In this document: positions 44,477 through 52,864 of the stretch, piece after piece | Numbering within the stretch: the first letter of the stretch is position 1 | Layout of the letters: every line of letters begins with the position of its first letter | NCBI RefSeq assembly: GCF_902499075.1 | Contig: NZ_CABVPP010000021.1 | Span: 32,838 to 96,837 of the forward strand | Direction: 5' to 3' | Length of the DNA stretch: 64,000 nt | Origin: Burkholderia pseudomultivorans | GTDB taxonomy: Bacteria; Pseudomonadota; Gammaproteobacteria; Burkholderiales; Burkholderiaceae | Position numbers and translations under genes: made by a program | The notes under the pieces: model-generated | What the model was told of the DNA's origin: nothing | The model's database searches: none | Seen by the model: only the letters and a program-made list of their open reading frames with translations

Positions 44477-45430
44477 CTACTCGACGTCCTCGTCATCCTC
44501 CACATCGGCGTCCACCGCCACCGTATCGCCCCCCGGCGCCGCATACGCGCTCGCCTGTTCAAGCAGCCACGCGCGAAACAACTCCAGCGGCTTGCTATGG
44601 CTGAACTCCGTCGGATACACGAGGTAGTACGCCGAATCGCCGACCGTCGCCGCGTCGCACGGGACGACCAGCCCGAGTTGCTGCAACTGCTCCTCGACGA
44701 AGAACTTCGGCACCAGCGCGATGCCGAGCCCGGCCGCGGCCGCGCTGATCAGCATCGTATGCAGCTCGTAGCGCACGCCCTGCATCGTGCGGATGTCCTC
44801 GACGCCGTGCGTCTCGAACCATTGCGCCCACGCGCCGGGGCGCGTCGTCGAGTGCAGCAGCGGATAGGCGAGCAGATCCTCGACGCGCTCCACCGGGCCG
44901 TCGAGCAGCGCGGGCGAGCAGATCGGCACCACTTCCTCGCCGAACAGGTAGTCGGACGACGTGCCGGGCCAGGTCGGCTTGCCGTAGTGAATCGCCGCTT
45001 CGAAGTGCGTGTCCTCGAACGAGAACAGGTCGGTACGGCTGCCCATGTTCACACGCACGTCGGGCGTGCGATCGTAGAAGCTCTTGATGCGCGGGATCAG
45101 CCAGTGCGATGCGAAGGTCGGCAGCACCGCGAGTTCCAGATAGCCGCCGCCGCTGCCGTGCGCGATGATCGACAGCGTGTCGCGGTCGAGCGCTTCGAGC
45201 GCGCGTCGCACCTGCGTGCCGTACAGCTTGCCGGCGCGCGTCAGCACGACGCGCTGCTTGACGCGCGCGAACAGCCGCACGCCGAGGCTCGATTCGAGCG
45301 TTGCGATCTGCCGCGATACTGCGCTTTCGGTCAGGAACAGTTCCTTCGCTGCATGCGTGAAACTTTCGTGGCGCGCGGCGGCTTCGAACGCGACGAGCGC
45401 GCCCATGTTGGGGATCTTGAATTTACGCAT
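44477..45430 (-). CDS. LysR-family regulator (GcvA-like)
   Basis: 317 residues from MRKFKIPNMGALVAFEAAARHESFTHAAKELFLTESAVSRQI, a GcvA-type HTH. The effector domain (about 95-295) has the GcvA pattern FASHWLIPRIKSFYDRTPDVRVNM and EAAIHYGKPTWPGT. The C-terminus is acidic (DADVEDDEDVE), which is unusual. Divergent from the DUF1338 gene at 45646 across 215 bp, so control of that gene is likely. Confidence 0.92.
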   Translation of the reverse strand: MRKFKIPNMGALVAFEAAARHESFTHAAKELFLTESAVSRQIATLESSLGVRLFARVKQRVVLTRAGKLYGTQVRRALEALDRDTLSIIAHGSGGGYLELAVLPTFASHWLIPRIKSFYDRTPDVRVNMGSRTDLFSFEDTHFEAAIHYGKPTWPGTSSDYLFGEEVVPICSPALLDGPVERVEDLLAYPLLHSTTRPGAWAQWFETHGVEDIRTMQGVRYELHTMLISAAAAGLGIALVPKFFVEEQLQQLGLVVPCDAATVGDSAYYLVYPTEFSHSKPLELFRAWLLEQASAYAAPGGDTVAVDADVEDDEDVE

Positions 45431-45645
45431 GATGTTCGATAAGTCGGACGATGGGGCGGGCCGCGACGGCCGGCGACAGACCGCGGATAATTCCAAAAAC
45501 TCATCACGTGTCAATTTAATCTCGCTTTACGCCCGGCTGCAAGCCTTTGAATAATGCATCCCGTGCAAGGCTGGGCGCCCGCGGGCGGCCGGCCGACAAG
45601 TTTGCCGGCACGCTTTGCCGGCCGTCCTCGACACGAGAGATTCCG

Positions 45646-46671
45646 ATGCGCAACCCGAATATCGACAGCTTGCTGACGAAGCTGCTGGGACAGGCGAAAA
45701 CCGACGCCCTGTTCGCGACCCTGAACATGCCTTCCATTCTCGACGAGTGGGAACCCGGCGTCGTGACGCGCGCGGAGATCGCGCAGGCGATGAACATGGC
45801 GCTGTTCGAAGGGCTGCTCGAGCGTTCGGCGAACGGCCGCGCGTATACGGCCGATGCGATCGAAAAGGGCGGCTCCGTCTATTTCGATCACGGCGCGCTG
45901 CGCACGGTGCGCTGGCCGCACACGGGCGCGCTGCCGCCGGGCGAGGCCGCGTTCACGCGGATCCTGCGTCCGCTCGGCTTCCGCCTGAACGGCCGCTATC
46001 CGCTCGACAAGCTCGGGATGACGGGCCGCGCGTACGCGCATGAAGATGCCCCGGACGAGATCGCGCAGTTCTTCGTCAGCGAGCTGCATCCGGAACGTTT
46101 CTCGAAGGAATTCCAGCAGGCCGTGACGAACGTCGTGAGCTCGTCGCGCGATCCGCTGTCGCCGGCGGCCGTTGCGCTGCTGTGGGAAGTCGAGCGCGAA
46201 GGCTGGCTGTCGCTCGAGGCCGCCCATCAACTGCTGCCCGGGATCGTCGGCGCCTTCGCGCGTCAGCACGACGTGCCGAACGAACTCGACTACGAAACGC
46301 TGCTGCTCGAGTCCGCCGAGATGGCGTGGATCGCCACCGAAGGCAACGCGTTCAACCACGCGACCGACCGCGTCGCCGACGTGTTCGCGCTGTCCGACGA
46401 CGAGAAGGCGAAGGGCCGGCCGATGAAGCCGGAAGTCGAGCGCTCGCGTTCGGGCCGCGTATTCCAGACCGCTTACCGCGCCGATACCGTCGAGCGCGAG
46501 TTCCGCACGCGCGACGGCGGCATCGTGAAGCGCAACGTGCCGGGCTCGTTCTACGAGTTCATCACGCGCAAGCGCACGTTCGACCAGGCGCAGCGCCGCT
46601 GGGTGACCGATCTGCGCTTCGATGCCGGCAATGCGCAGGGCATCTTCAAGATGACGGCGAACGCGAAGTAA
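45646..46671 (+). CDS. DUF1338 / HglS-like non-haem dioxygenase
   Basis: 341 residues. It belongs to DUF1338, the family of 2-oxoadipate dioxygenase/decarboxylase HglS, which converts 2-oxoadipate to D-2-hydroxyglutarate in lysine breakdown. VYFDHGALRTV (His and Arg) and FNHATDRV (second His) match the HglS metal/substrate residues; a Glu near the C-terminal part is expected as third ligand. It is about 100 residues shorter than HglS, so the substrate may differ. Followed by a GC hairpin; regulated probably by the divergent LysR. Confidence 0.82.
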   Translation: MRNPNIDSLLTKLLGQAKTDALFATLNMPSILDEWEPGVVTRAEIAQAMNMALFEGLLERSANGRAYTADAIEKGGSVYFDHGALRTVRWPHTGALPPGEAAFTRILRPLGFRLNGRYPLDKLGMTGRAYAHEDAPDEIAQFFVSELHPERFSKEFQQAVTNVVSSSRDPLSPAAVALLWEVEREGWLSLEAAHQLLPGIVGAFARQHDVPNELDYETLLLESAEMAWIATEGNAFNHATDRVADVFALSDDEKAKGRPMKPEVERSRSGRVFQTAYRADTVEREFRTRDGGIVKRNVPGSFYEFITRKRTFDQAQRRWVTDLRFDAGNAQGIFKMTANAK

Positions 46672-46680
46672 ACGCAAAAC

Positions 46681-46698
46681 GCGCGCCGTTCGGCGCGC
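46681..46698. terminator. Hairpin between DUF1338 and small-gene cluster
   Basis: GCGCGCCG-TT-CGGCGCGC, a perfect 8-bp stem 10 bp after the DUF1338 stop, preceded by CAAAAC. It lies between convergent transcription units and can act for both. Confidence 0.5.
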
Positions 46699-46722
46699 GC
46701 CATCGCGGTGCGCATCGCGCAT

Positions 46723-46806
46723 TCAGAACAGGTGCGTGATCAGATAGAACAGCACCAGCACCCCGAGGGGCACGCCCAGCAACCACGCGATCAGATATTT
46801 GCCCAT
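46723..46806 (-). CDS. 27-residue membrane miniprotein
   Basis: Reads MGKYLIAWLLGVPLGVLVLF and ends YLITHLF: one transmembrane helix with Lys near the N-terminus and almost no soluble part. An AGGA-containing ribosome site lies upstream of the ATG. It sits at the end of a minus-strand series of small stress-type genes (Pro-rich, BON, CsbD). Tiny hydrophobic proteins of this type are frequent in such clusters; function unknown. Confidence 0.65.
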   Translation of the reverse strand: MGKYLIAWLLGVPLGVLVLFYLITHLF

Positions 46807-46868
46807 CTCGTCGTCCTGACAGGGAAAGCCGCGACGCCGGCGGCGTCGCGGCGAGTTGCGTCATCGCG

Positions 46869-47066
46869 TTACAGCTCGCGATCGAATTCCTTCAGCTGCT
46901 TCTCGGCCTCGTCGCGGGCGATCCCGTAACGCTCCTGGATCTTGCCGGCCAGATACTCGCGATTGCCGTCGGCTACCTTGAGATCGTCGTCGGTCAGCTT
47001 GCCCCACTTGGCCTTCAGCTTGCCCGAGAGCTGCTTCCATTGGCCCTTGATCTTGTCCTCGTTCAT
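46869..47066 (-). CDS. CsbD-family stress protein
   Basis: 65 residues, AAGGAG before ATG. MNEDKIKGQWKQLSGKLKAKWGKLTDDDL is the canonical CsbD (YjbJ) motif, followed by YLAGKIQERYGIARDEAEKQLKEF. It is a small, highly charged, helical cytosolic protein abundant under general stress; molecular function unknown. A second CsbD gene lies at 49787 on the other side of the PAS-LuxR regulator. Confidence 0.93.
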   Translation of the reverse strand: MNEDKIKGQWKQLSGKLKAKWGKLTDDDLKVADGNREYLAGKIQERYGIARDEAEKQLKEFDREL

Positions 47067-47091
47067 CGTGTGCTCCTTGGTTCAGGTCAGG

Positions 47092-47115
47092 AAAAAGCGC
47101 GGCGGCTCGCCGCGC
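47092..47115 (-). terminator. Rho-independent terminator of BON gene
   Basis: On the minus strand GCGCGGCG / CGCCGCGC (8-bp stem, 3-nt loop) is followed by CTTTTTC, immediately after the BON gene stop (47123). It separates the BON and CsbD genes. Confidence 0.7.
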
Positions 47116-47122
47116 AGCGTGG

Positions 47123-47470
47123 TCAGGCCTTTGCCTTCAGGCCGGATGCGTCGACGTGCTTCACGCCCTTGATCGCGCGCGTCACCGCGACGGCCTTCTT
47201 CACGGCGATCTTGCTCGGCAGCACGCCAGTGAGCGTGACGACGCCGTCGATCGTCTTCACGCCGATGTCGAGACTCTTCAGCCCATCGGTGGTCGCGAGT
47301 TCGCTCTTCACCTTGGTGGTGATCCACGTATCGGTGACGGGCTGGCTCGATTCGGCCGCCGTGCCGTCGCCGGACGAGGCCTGCGCATGGACGTTCGCGA
47401 TGGGCGCGACGCCGAGCAGAAAGGCCGCGCTGACGGCGAGCAGCGTCGAAAGATGCGGGGTCTTGTTCAT
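47123..47470 (-). CDS. Periplasmic BON-domain protein
   Basis: 115 residues, GGAGG before ATG. Signal peptide ending ANVHA before QASSGDG. One BON domain (about 47-115): TDTWITTKVKSELATTDGLKSLDIGVKTIDGVVTLTGVLPSK, then AVAVTRAIKGVKHVDASGL. OsmY-like BON proteins protect the envelope during osmotic and general stress, probably by membrane binding. It is co-oriented with the Pro-rich and CsbD genes. Confidence 0.92.
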   Translation of the reverse strand: MNKTPHLSTLLAVSAAFLLGVAPIANVHAQASSGDGTAAESSQPVTDTWITTKVKSELATTDGLKSLDIGVKTIDGVVTLTGVLPSKIAVKKAVAVTRAIKGVKHVDASGLKAKA

Positions 47471-47518
47471 ATCGATTCCTCCGTCGGTTGGCGTGATGAA
47501 TGAATGCGACCGTGTGCG

Positions 47519-47683
47519 TCACTTCACGATCGGCGTGTCGTAGCCGGGTTCGCGCGGCGGCACGTCCGGGCGCGGCGGGTCGGGCGGCAGCGGGACCGGC
47601 GGATCCGTGCCGGGCGCCGGCTCCGGCGGGTTGTCCGGATGCGGTTCGGGCCGCGTCGGATCGGGTGTCTGGTGCAGCTTCAT
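47519..47683 (-). CDS. 54-residue proline-rich protein
   Basis: From ATG 47683 with AGGAGA upstream. MKLHQTPDPTRPEPHPDNPP, then EPAPGTDPPVPLPPDPPRPD, ending GYDTPIVK: over a third proline, acidic, no signal peptide, certainly disordered. It begins the minus-strand stress series, about 100 bp downstream of the inverted repeat at 47771-47801. Function unknown. Confidence 0.65.
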   Translation of the reverse strand: MKLHQTPDPTRPEPHPDNPPEPAPGTDPPVPLPPDPPRPDVPPREPGYDTPIVK

Positions 47684-47770
47684 CGTTGCTTCTCCTGTGC
47701 GGTTCGGGATGGCAGCGCATGAGCGCCGATGCAAGTCCAGCGTACCGGGGCAGGCGGGGCGCGGCATCGC

Positions 47771-47801
47771 GCAAATTCACCTGATCGACTAGTGCATTCG
47801 C
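47771..47801. promoter_or_regulatory. 11-9-11 inverted repeat, copy A
   Basis: GCAAATTCACC - 9 bp - AGTGCATTCGC. The right arm is identical to copy B and the left arm matches its inverse in 8 of 11 positions. It lies about 90-120 bp upstream of the Pro-rich gene start. Confidence 0.55.
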
Positions 47802-47925
47802 ACCGGAGGAGCGAAGCGGTGCGGCGGGGCGTGCACGTGTGCGCTCGGCGCACGGCGGAAGCGATACGGCGTCCGTACGCGCGCGTCGCACCGCAGCGGG
47901 CTGGCGCACATAGGCGACGCGCGGT

Positions 47926-47956
47926 GCGAATGTACTATGGCGGGTAGTGCATTCGC
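47926..47956. promoter_or_regulatory. 11-9-11 inverted repeat, copy B
   Basis: GCGAATGTACT - 9 bp - AGTGCATTCGC, inverse arms agreeing in 10 of 11 positions. It lies about 130-160 bp before the PAS-LuxR gene start, pointing to autoregulation or shared control. Confidence 0.65.
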
Positions 47957-48086
47957 GTCTGCCGTGCGGACGCGCAGCACGCGATCATCGCCACACGCGC
48001 CGGGCGGCGCGTGTCGGTGCGCATGGCGCCTGCCGGTACGGCAGGCGACTGGTGCGACGACCTTGCTGACGACGTGGAACCCTTCG

Positions 48087-49619
48087 ATGGACGAACCCGT
48101 AAACGAACAGGCGTTGAAATCGCATACCGATCGGCGCCAGCTGCACCAGATCATCGCCGGGCTGACCGAGGGCGTGATCCTGATCGAGCCCGACCAGCGA
48201 ATCGTGTGGGCAAACGAGGCCGCGCTCGCGATGCACGGCGTGACCGAGCTGAAGGCGCTCGGCGCGGACGTCACCGACTATCGCGAGCGGTTTCGGCTGC
48301 GCTACCGGAACAACCATCTGGTGCGCGACGGACACTATCCGATGGATCGCGTGATCGCCGGCGAGGAATTCAGCGACGTGACGGTCGAAGTCGAATCGGC
48401 CGCCGACGAGAACGTGACATGGGTGCACCGGATCCGCAGCCTCGTGCTGACGAACGCGGCCGGCGAGCCCGACTGCCTCGCGCTCGTGCTGCACGACGCA
48501 ACCGAATGGGCGAGCGCCGAGCAGCGCTTCGAGCGCACCTTCAGCGCGAATCCGGCGCCGGCCGTGATCTGCCGGCTCGACGACCTGCGCTACGTGAAGG
48601 TCAACCAGGGCTTTCTCGACATGACGGGCCATGCGCGCGACGACGTGCTCGGCCGCTCGGTGTACGAACTCGACGTGCTCGAACACGCCGAGCAGCGCGA
48701 ACTTGCGATCGAGCGGCTCGGCGAAGGCGCGACGATCCCGCAGATGGAGGCTGTGCTGAAGGTCGCGGGCGGCGGCACGAAGGCGGTGGTCGTCGCGGGA
48801 CAGCCGATCGACATGAACGACGAGCCGTGCATGCTGTTCACGTTCATGGATCTCGAGCCGCGCAAGCAGGCCGAGCGCGCGCTGCGCCAGAGCGAGGAGC
48901 GCTTCGCGAAGGCGTTCCGGATGGCGCCGGTCGCGACCGCGATCGTCACTGCGGACCGGTTCGAACTGCTCGACGTCAACGACGCGTTCGTCGGCATGAC
49001 GGGGCATGCGCAGGCCGACGTGCTCGGCAAGTCGACGGACGAGATCGGACTGTGGGCCGAACACGGCGCGCGTCAGCGGCTCGAGGCCCAGCTCGCGCGC
49101 GACGGCAACGTGCGCAACGCGGACGTGCGGATCCGCACGCTGGATGGCGACGTGCGCGACTGCCTGGTGTCGGCCGATCCCGTCGCGATTCACGGGCAGG
49201 ACTGCCTGCTGGTCGCGCTGCTCGACATCAGCGATCGCAAGCGCACCGAGATGGAACTCGTGTATGCGATCGAAACCGCGATGCAGGATGCGTCGTGGTT
49301 CAGCCGCACGCTGATCGAGAAGCTCGCGAACGTGCGGCGCGCGAATGCGCCGGACGCGGGCGCGCAGTTGTCGGACCTGACCGCGCGCGAGCGCGACGTG
49401 TTCGACCTGCTGTGTCACGGCCTCGCGGACAAGGAGATCGCCGGCCGCCTCGGGCTGGCGCCGAACACGGTGCGCAATCACGTCGCGACGATCTACGCGA
49501 AGCTCGACGTGCACAGTCGCGGCGAGGCGATCGTCTGGGCGCGCGAGCGCGGCATCGTCGGCGCGGCCGATGCGAACGGCGCGCGCGGCGACAAGGCGGC
49601 GAAGCGGGACAAGGAGTAG
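48087..49619 (+). CDS. Three-PAS LuxR-type transcriptional regulator
   Basis: 510 residues from MDEPVNEQALKSHTDRRQL. Three PAS-like modules: about 20-155 (GLTEGVILIEPDQRIVWANEAALAMHG), 160-280 (NPAPAVICRLDDLRYVKVNQGFLDMTG) and 290-410 (MAPVATAIVTADRFELLDVNDAFVGMTG). A linker helix and a LuxR/GerE HTH follow (LTARERDVFDLLCHGLADKEIA, then NTVRNHVATIYAKLDVHSR). No kinase or receiver domain: a one-component sensor of a small ligand, redox or light. It sits amid CsbD/BON stress genes and is flanked by three matching inverted repeats, its likely operators. Confidence 0.9.
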   Translation: MDEPVNEQALKSHTDRRQLHQIIAGLTEGVILIEPDQRIVWANEAALAMHGVTELKALGADVTDYRERFRLRYRNNHLVRDGHYPMDRVIAGEEFSDVTVEVESAADENVTWVHRIRSLVLTNAAGEPDCLALVLHDATEWASAEQRFERTFSANPAPAVICRLDDLRYVKVNQGFLDMTGHARDDVLGRSVYELDVLEHAEQRELAIERLGEGATIPQMEAVLKVAGGGTKAVVVAGQPIDMNDEPCMLFTFMDLEPRKQAERALRQSEERFAKAFRMAPVATAIVTADRFELLDVNDAFVGMTGHAQADVLGKSTDEIGLWAEHGARQRLEAQLARDGNVRNADVRIRTLDGDVRDCLVSADPVAIHGQDCLLVALLDISDRKRTEMELVYAIETAMQDASWFSRTLIEKLANVRRANAPDAGAQLSDLTARERDVFDLLCHGLADKEIAGRLGLAPNTVRNHVATIYAKLDVHSRGEAIVWARERGIVGAADANGARGDKAAKRDKE

Positions 49620-49653
49620 GTCCGGCGCGCTCCCGCGTTCGCGGATCGACGGT

Positions 49654-49684
49654 GCGGATGCATCATGCGCGCTGGTGCATCCGC
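49654..49684. promoter_or_regulatory. 11-9-11 inverted repeat, copy C
   Basis: GCGGATGCATC - 9 bp - GGTGCATCCGC, inverse arms agreeing in 10 of 11 positions and with the same geometry as copies A and B. It starts 35 bp after the PAS-LuxR stop and about 100-130 bp before the second CsbD gene. Confidence 0.65.
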
Positions 49685-49786
49685 ATCTGCCGCGCACGGC
49701 GGCCGTTTGCGATCCTGTCCATTCGACGGCGCGGCGCGCGGCCGCCGTGATCGTCGGCTCTGTGTCGAATACAGCAGGAGACGACC

Positions 49787-49972
49787 ATGGACAGGAATCG
49801 CATCGAAGGCAAGCGCAAACAGGTGAAGGGTTCGGTCAAGGAAGCGCTCGGCAAGGTCACGGGCGACCGCAGGACGGAAGCGGAAGGCGTCGCCGAACAG
49901 GAGGCCGGCAGGCTCCAGGAGAAGGCCGGCGAAGCGGCGGACGCGGCGCGGCGCAATACGGAGCGGCATTGA
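49787..49972 (+). CDS. CsbD-family stress protein (second copy)
   Basis: 61 residues, CAGGAGACGACC before ATG. MDRNRIEGKRKQVKGSVKEALGKVTGDRR is a CsbD-type start, followed by EAEGVAEQEAGRLQEKAGEAADAARRNTERH, a long Glu/Ala/Arg helix. It differs clearly from the copy at 46869, so it is a paralogue rather than a recent duplicate. Preceded by inverted repeat C. Confidence 0.9.
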   Translation: MDRNRIEGKRKQVKGSVKEALGKVTGDRRTEAEGVAEQEAGRLQEKAGEAADAARRNTERH

Positions 49973-50168
49973 CGCGATCGGAGCGGCGGCGGCCGGCTTG
50001 ATGCCGCGCCGGCATGACCTCATCGGCTCAGCCCCGGCGAATGCGGGCGCCGATCGCACACGACGCTTGCCGCTCGCGGCTCGCCGTCGCACGCCTTCCG
50101 ATCGATCCGCGTACCGGAACTTGATGACAATTCCTCACAACATAGTTCCGATATTTCGTTTGCTGCGC

Positions 50169-50214
50169 GGGTATTGGCTACCCACAATCCTTTCACCTCG
50201 TTCGCGGTGAAAGG
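50169..50214 (+). promoter_or_regulatory. Paired hairpins in leader of livK-like gene
   Basis: GGGTA-TTGGC-TACCC (50169-50183) and CCTTTCACC / GGTGAAAGG (50189-50214, 8-nt loop) lie in tandem about 105-150 bp before the start codon. They could be an attenuator, an operator or an RNA stability element. Confidence 0.4.
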
Positions 50215-50319
50215 TTCCCCCGAGACGGAACCCGGCGATTCGCCGACGCGCGGGAGGTTGCGCCGACGCGCCCCGGCTGCGCGTCGTCCATCGACCCACC
50301 GAAGAAAAGGACTGCCCCG

Positions 50320-51471
50320 ATGACGTTCCGACTCCGCTCGCTTTCCGGCCTTGCGCTGACCGCCGCGATCCTCGCGTTCCAGACCGGCCCGGCGCATGCG
50401 CAGGAAACGGTGGTGAAGGTCGGCGTGGCCGTGCCGCTGACGGGCGGCGGCGCCGCATACGGCAAGGACATCGAGAACGGCGTGCGAATGGCCGTCGACG
50501 AGGCGAACGCCGCGCGCACGACGATCGGCGGCAAGCCGGTGAAGTTCGTCGTGACGTCGCAGGACGACCAGAGCGATCCGCGGATCGGCGTACAGGCCGC
50601 GCAACAGCTGACGGACGGGCAGGTCGCGGTCGTGATCGGCCATTTCAATTCGGGCACGACGCTGCCCGCGTCGAAGATCTACGCGAAGGCCGGCATTCCG
50701 ATGATCACGCCGTCGGCGACCAATCCGGACATCACGCGCGCGGGGCTCGGCACCGTCTACCGCGTGATCGCGACCGACACGCAGAACGCCGGCAACGCGG
50801 GCGCCTACGCGGCGACCGTGACGAAGGCGAAGCGCATCGCGATCATCGACGATCGCACCGCGTTCGGCCAGGGCGAGGCCGACGAATTCGAAAAGGCCGT
50901 GAAGGCGAACGGCGGCACGATCGTCGCGCGCGAATTCACCAACGACAAGGCGGTCGACTTCAGCGCGCAGCTCACGAAGATCAAGAGCGTGAACGCCGAC
51001 CTGGTGTTCTTCGGCGGTCTCGATGCGCAATCCGCGATGCTCGTGAAGCGCATGCGCCAGCTCGGCATCCGCGCGCAGTTCCTCGCGGGCGGCGGCGTGA
51101 TGAACGCGAACTTCATCAAGCTCGCGGGCAGCGCGGCGGAAGGCGCGGCCGTGTGGGAGTACGGGCAGCCGCTGTCGCGTTTGGCGAAGGGCAAGCTGTT
51201 CGAGACGAAATTCAAGCAGAAGTACGGCGTCGACATGCTCGCGTATGCGCCGTTCGCGTACGACGCGACGTGGATCGCGATCAATGCGATGCAGAAGGCC
51301 AATTCGACGAAGCCGGCCGATTTCAACGGCGCGCTGAAGAGCACGCGCTACGACGGAATCACCGGCACGATCGCGTTCACCGGCACCGGCGACCTGAAGA
51401 ATCCGAGCTCGACGCTGTATGAAGTGAAGAACGCCGCGTGGCAGCCCGTCACGACCCAATCGGCGGATTGA
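50320..51471 (+). CDS. Branched-chain amino-acid-type ABC binding protein
   Basis: 383 residues. Signal peptide ending GPAHA before QETVVKVGVAVPLTGGGAAYG. LivJ/LivK-type type 1 periplasmic fold: GGKPVKFVVTSQDDQSDP, VIGHFNSGTTLPASKIYAKAGIPMITPSATNP, DADLVFFGG-like strand (NADLVFFGGLDAQSAML). It binds Leu/Ile/Val or a related small ligand in the periplasm. No permease or ATPase gene is beside it, so it works with transporter parts encoded elsewhere. Confidence 0.93.
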   Translation: MTFRLRSLSGLALTAAILAFQTGPAHAQETVVKVGVAVPLTGGGAAYGKDIENGVRMAVDEANAARTTIGGKPVKFVVTSQDDQSDPRIGVQAAQQLTDGQVAVVIGHFNSGTTLPASKIYAKAGIPMITPSATNPDITRAGLGTVYRVIATDTQNAGNAGAYAATVTKAKRIAIIDDRTAFGQGEADEFEKAVKANGGTIVAREFTNDKAVDFSAQLTKIKSVNADLVFFGGLDAQSAMLVKRMRQLGIRAQFLAGGGVMNANFIKLAGSAAEGAAVWEYGQPLSRLAKGKLFETKFKQKYGVDMLAYAPFAYDATWIAINAMQKANSTKPADFNGALKSTRYDGITGTIAFTGTGDLKNPSSTLYEVKNAAWQPVTTQSAD

Positions 51472-51635
51472 ACGCGAACGCGCGGAGGCTTTCGCGGCGC
51501 GGCCGGACATGCTGAAATACGTGAGCGGTCGATCGCGATCGCCTTGCGCCGGCGCGGCGTCGCGTGCGACGCGGTGCGGACAAATTACGGGCGCGGCCGG
51601 ACGGCTGCGCCTTTTACGTGCAACTGGAGTCAGTC

Positions 51636-52808
51636 GTGAGTTCTCAAGTCGTCATCGTCGGCGGTGGTGTGATCGGCAGCTCGATCGCCTATTTTCTGCG
51701 CGCCAAGGATCCGACGGTATCCGTGACCGTCATCGAACGCGACCCCACGTATGCGAAATCGTCGTCGGCGTTGTCGGCTGCGTCGATCCGGCAGCAGTTC
51801 TCGACGCCGCTGTCGATCGAGATGTCGTTGTTCGGGATCGAGTTCCTGCGCACGCTCGGCGAGCGACTTGAAGTCGACGGGAATCGGCCGTCGATCGATC
51901 TGCACGAAGGCGGCTATCTGTTTCTCGCGACGCCGGCGGGCGAGGCGACGCTGCGCGAGAATCATGCGCTGCAGACGCGGCTTGGCGCGGATATCCGCTT
52001 GATGGATGCGGAGGCGCTGCGCGAGAAGTTTCCTTGGCTGAACGTCGAGGATCTCGTTGCGGGCGCGTATGGCGTGACGGGCGAGGGCTGGTTCGACGGG
52101 TACGGGCTCGTGCAGGCGCTGCGCAAGAAGGCGCAGGCGCTGGGCGCGCGTTACGTGGCTTCCGACGTGACGGATGTCGTGCGGGACGGGCGCAAGGTTA
52201 CGCACGTCGTGACGGACGACGGCGAACGCCATGCGTGCGGCACGCTCGTCAATGCGGCCGGTGCGTGGGCGCGCGGGCTGTCGGCGAAGATGGGAATCGA
52301 GATTCCCGTTTATGCGCGGCGGCGGAGCATTTTCAACGTGTCGTCGCCGGCGCGGCTCGCCGACTGTCCGTTGCTGATCGATCCGACGGGCGTGTATTTC
52401 CGGCCGGAAGGGCGCACCTATATCTGCGGGACGTCGCCGAGCCCGGACAAGGATCCGGACGATCTGCCGCTCGACGAAGTCGATCACGACCTGTTCGACG
52501 AGGTGATCTGGCCGACGCTCGCGCATCGCGTGCCGGAGTTCGAGGCGCTGCGGGTCGAGAACTGCTGGTCGGGGTATTACGAGTACAACGTGTTCGATCA
52601 CAACGCGATCATCGGGTATCACCCGGAACTCGACAACGTCGTGTTCGCGAACGGGTACAGCGGGCACGGACTGCAGCAAGGGCCGGCCACCGGGCGCGGA
52701 GTGAGCGAGCTGATTCTCGGCGGGCGTTATGAAACGCTCGATCTGTCGTCGCTCGGCTGGGCGCGGGTGCTGGAAAACCGGCCGATCGTCGAAAAGAACG
52801 TCGTGTAG
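51636..52808 (+). CDS. DAO-family FAD-dependent oxidoreductase
   Basis: 390 residues from a GTG start with CTGGAG upstream. The Rossmann dinucleotide motif VVIVGGGVIGSSIAYFL is at the N-terminus, and VIERDPTYAKSSSALSAASIRQQF is the FAD ribose region. The C-terminal substrate/FAD part reads ENCWSGYYEYNVFDHNAIIGYHP, then FANGYSGHGLQQGPATGRGVSELI. It resembles FOXRED1/sarcosine-oxidase-type amine oxidoreductases that oxidise secondary amino acids. It follows the LivK-like gene by 164 bp, so a shared amino-acid-derived substrate is plausible. A strong terminator follows. Confidence 0.88.
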   Translation: MSSQVVIVGGGVIGSSIAYFLRAKDPTVSVTVIERDPTYAKSSSALSAASIRQQFSTPLSIEMSLFGIEFLRTLGERLEVDGNRPSIDLHEGGYLFLATPAGEATLRENHALQTRLGADIRLMDAEALREKFPWLNVEDLVAGAYGVTGEGWFDGYGLVQALRKKAQALGARYVASDVTDVVRDGRKVTHVVTDDGERHACGTLVNAAGAWARGLSAKMGIEIPVYARRRSIFNVSSPARLADCPLLIDPTGVYFRPEGRTYICGTSPSPDKDPDDLPLDEVDHDLFDEVIWPTLAHRVPEFEALRVENCWSGYYEYNVFDHNAIIGYHPELDNVVFANGYSGHGLQQGPATGRGVSELILGGRYETLDLSSLGWARVLENRPIVEKNVV

Positions 52809-52818
52809 CGCGGCGTGT

Positions 52819-52840
52819 CCCACCCGGTGTGGCGGGTGGG
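52819..52840 (+). terminator. First hairpin after DAO gene
   Basis: CCCACCCG / CGGGTGGG with a 6-nt loop, 11 bp after the stop codon. No T run; it probably stabilises the mRNA end or assists the stronger terminator 25 bp downstream. Confidence 0.5.
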
Positions 52841-52864
52841 GTTCTCCTTGTGTCTCACCGATTG

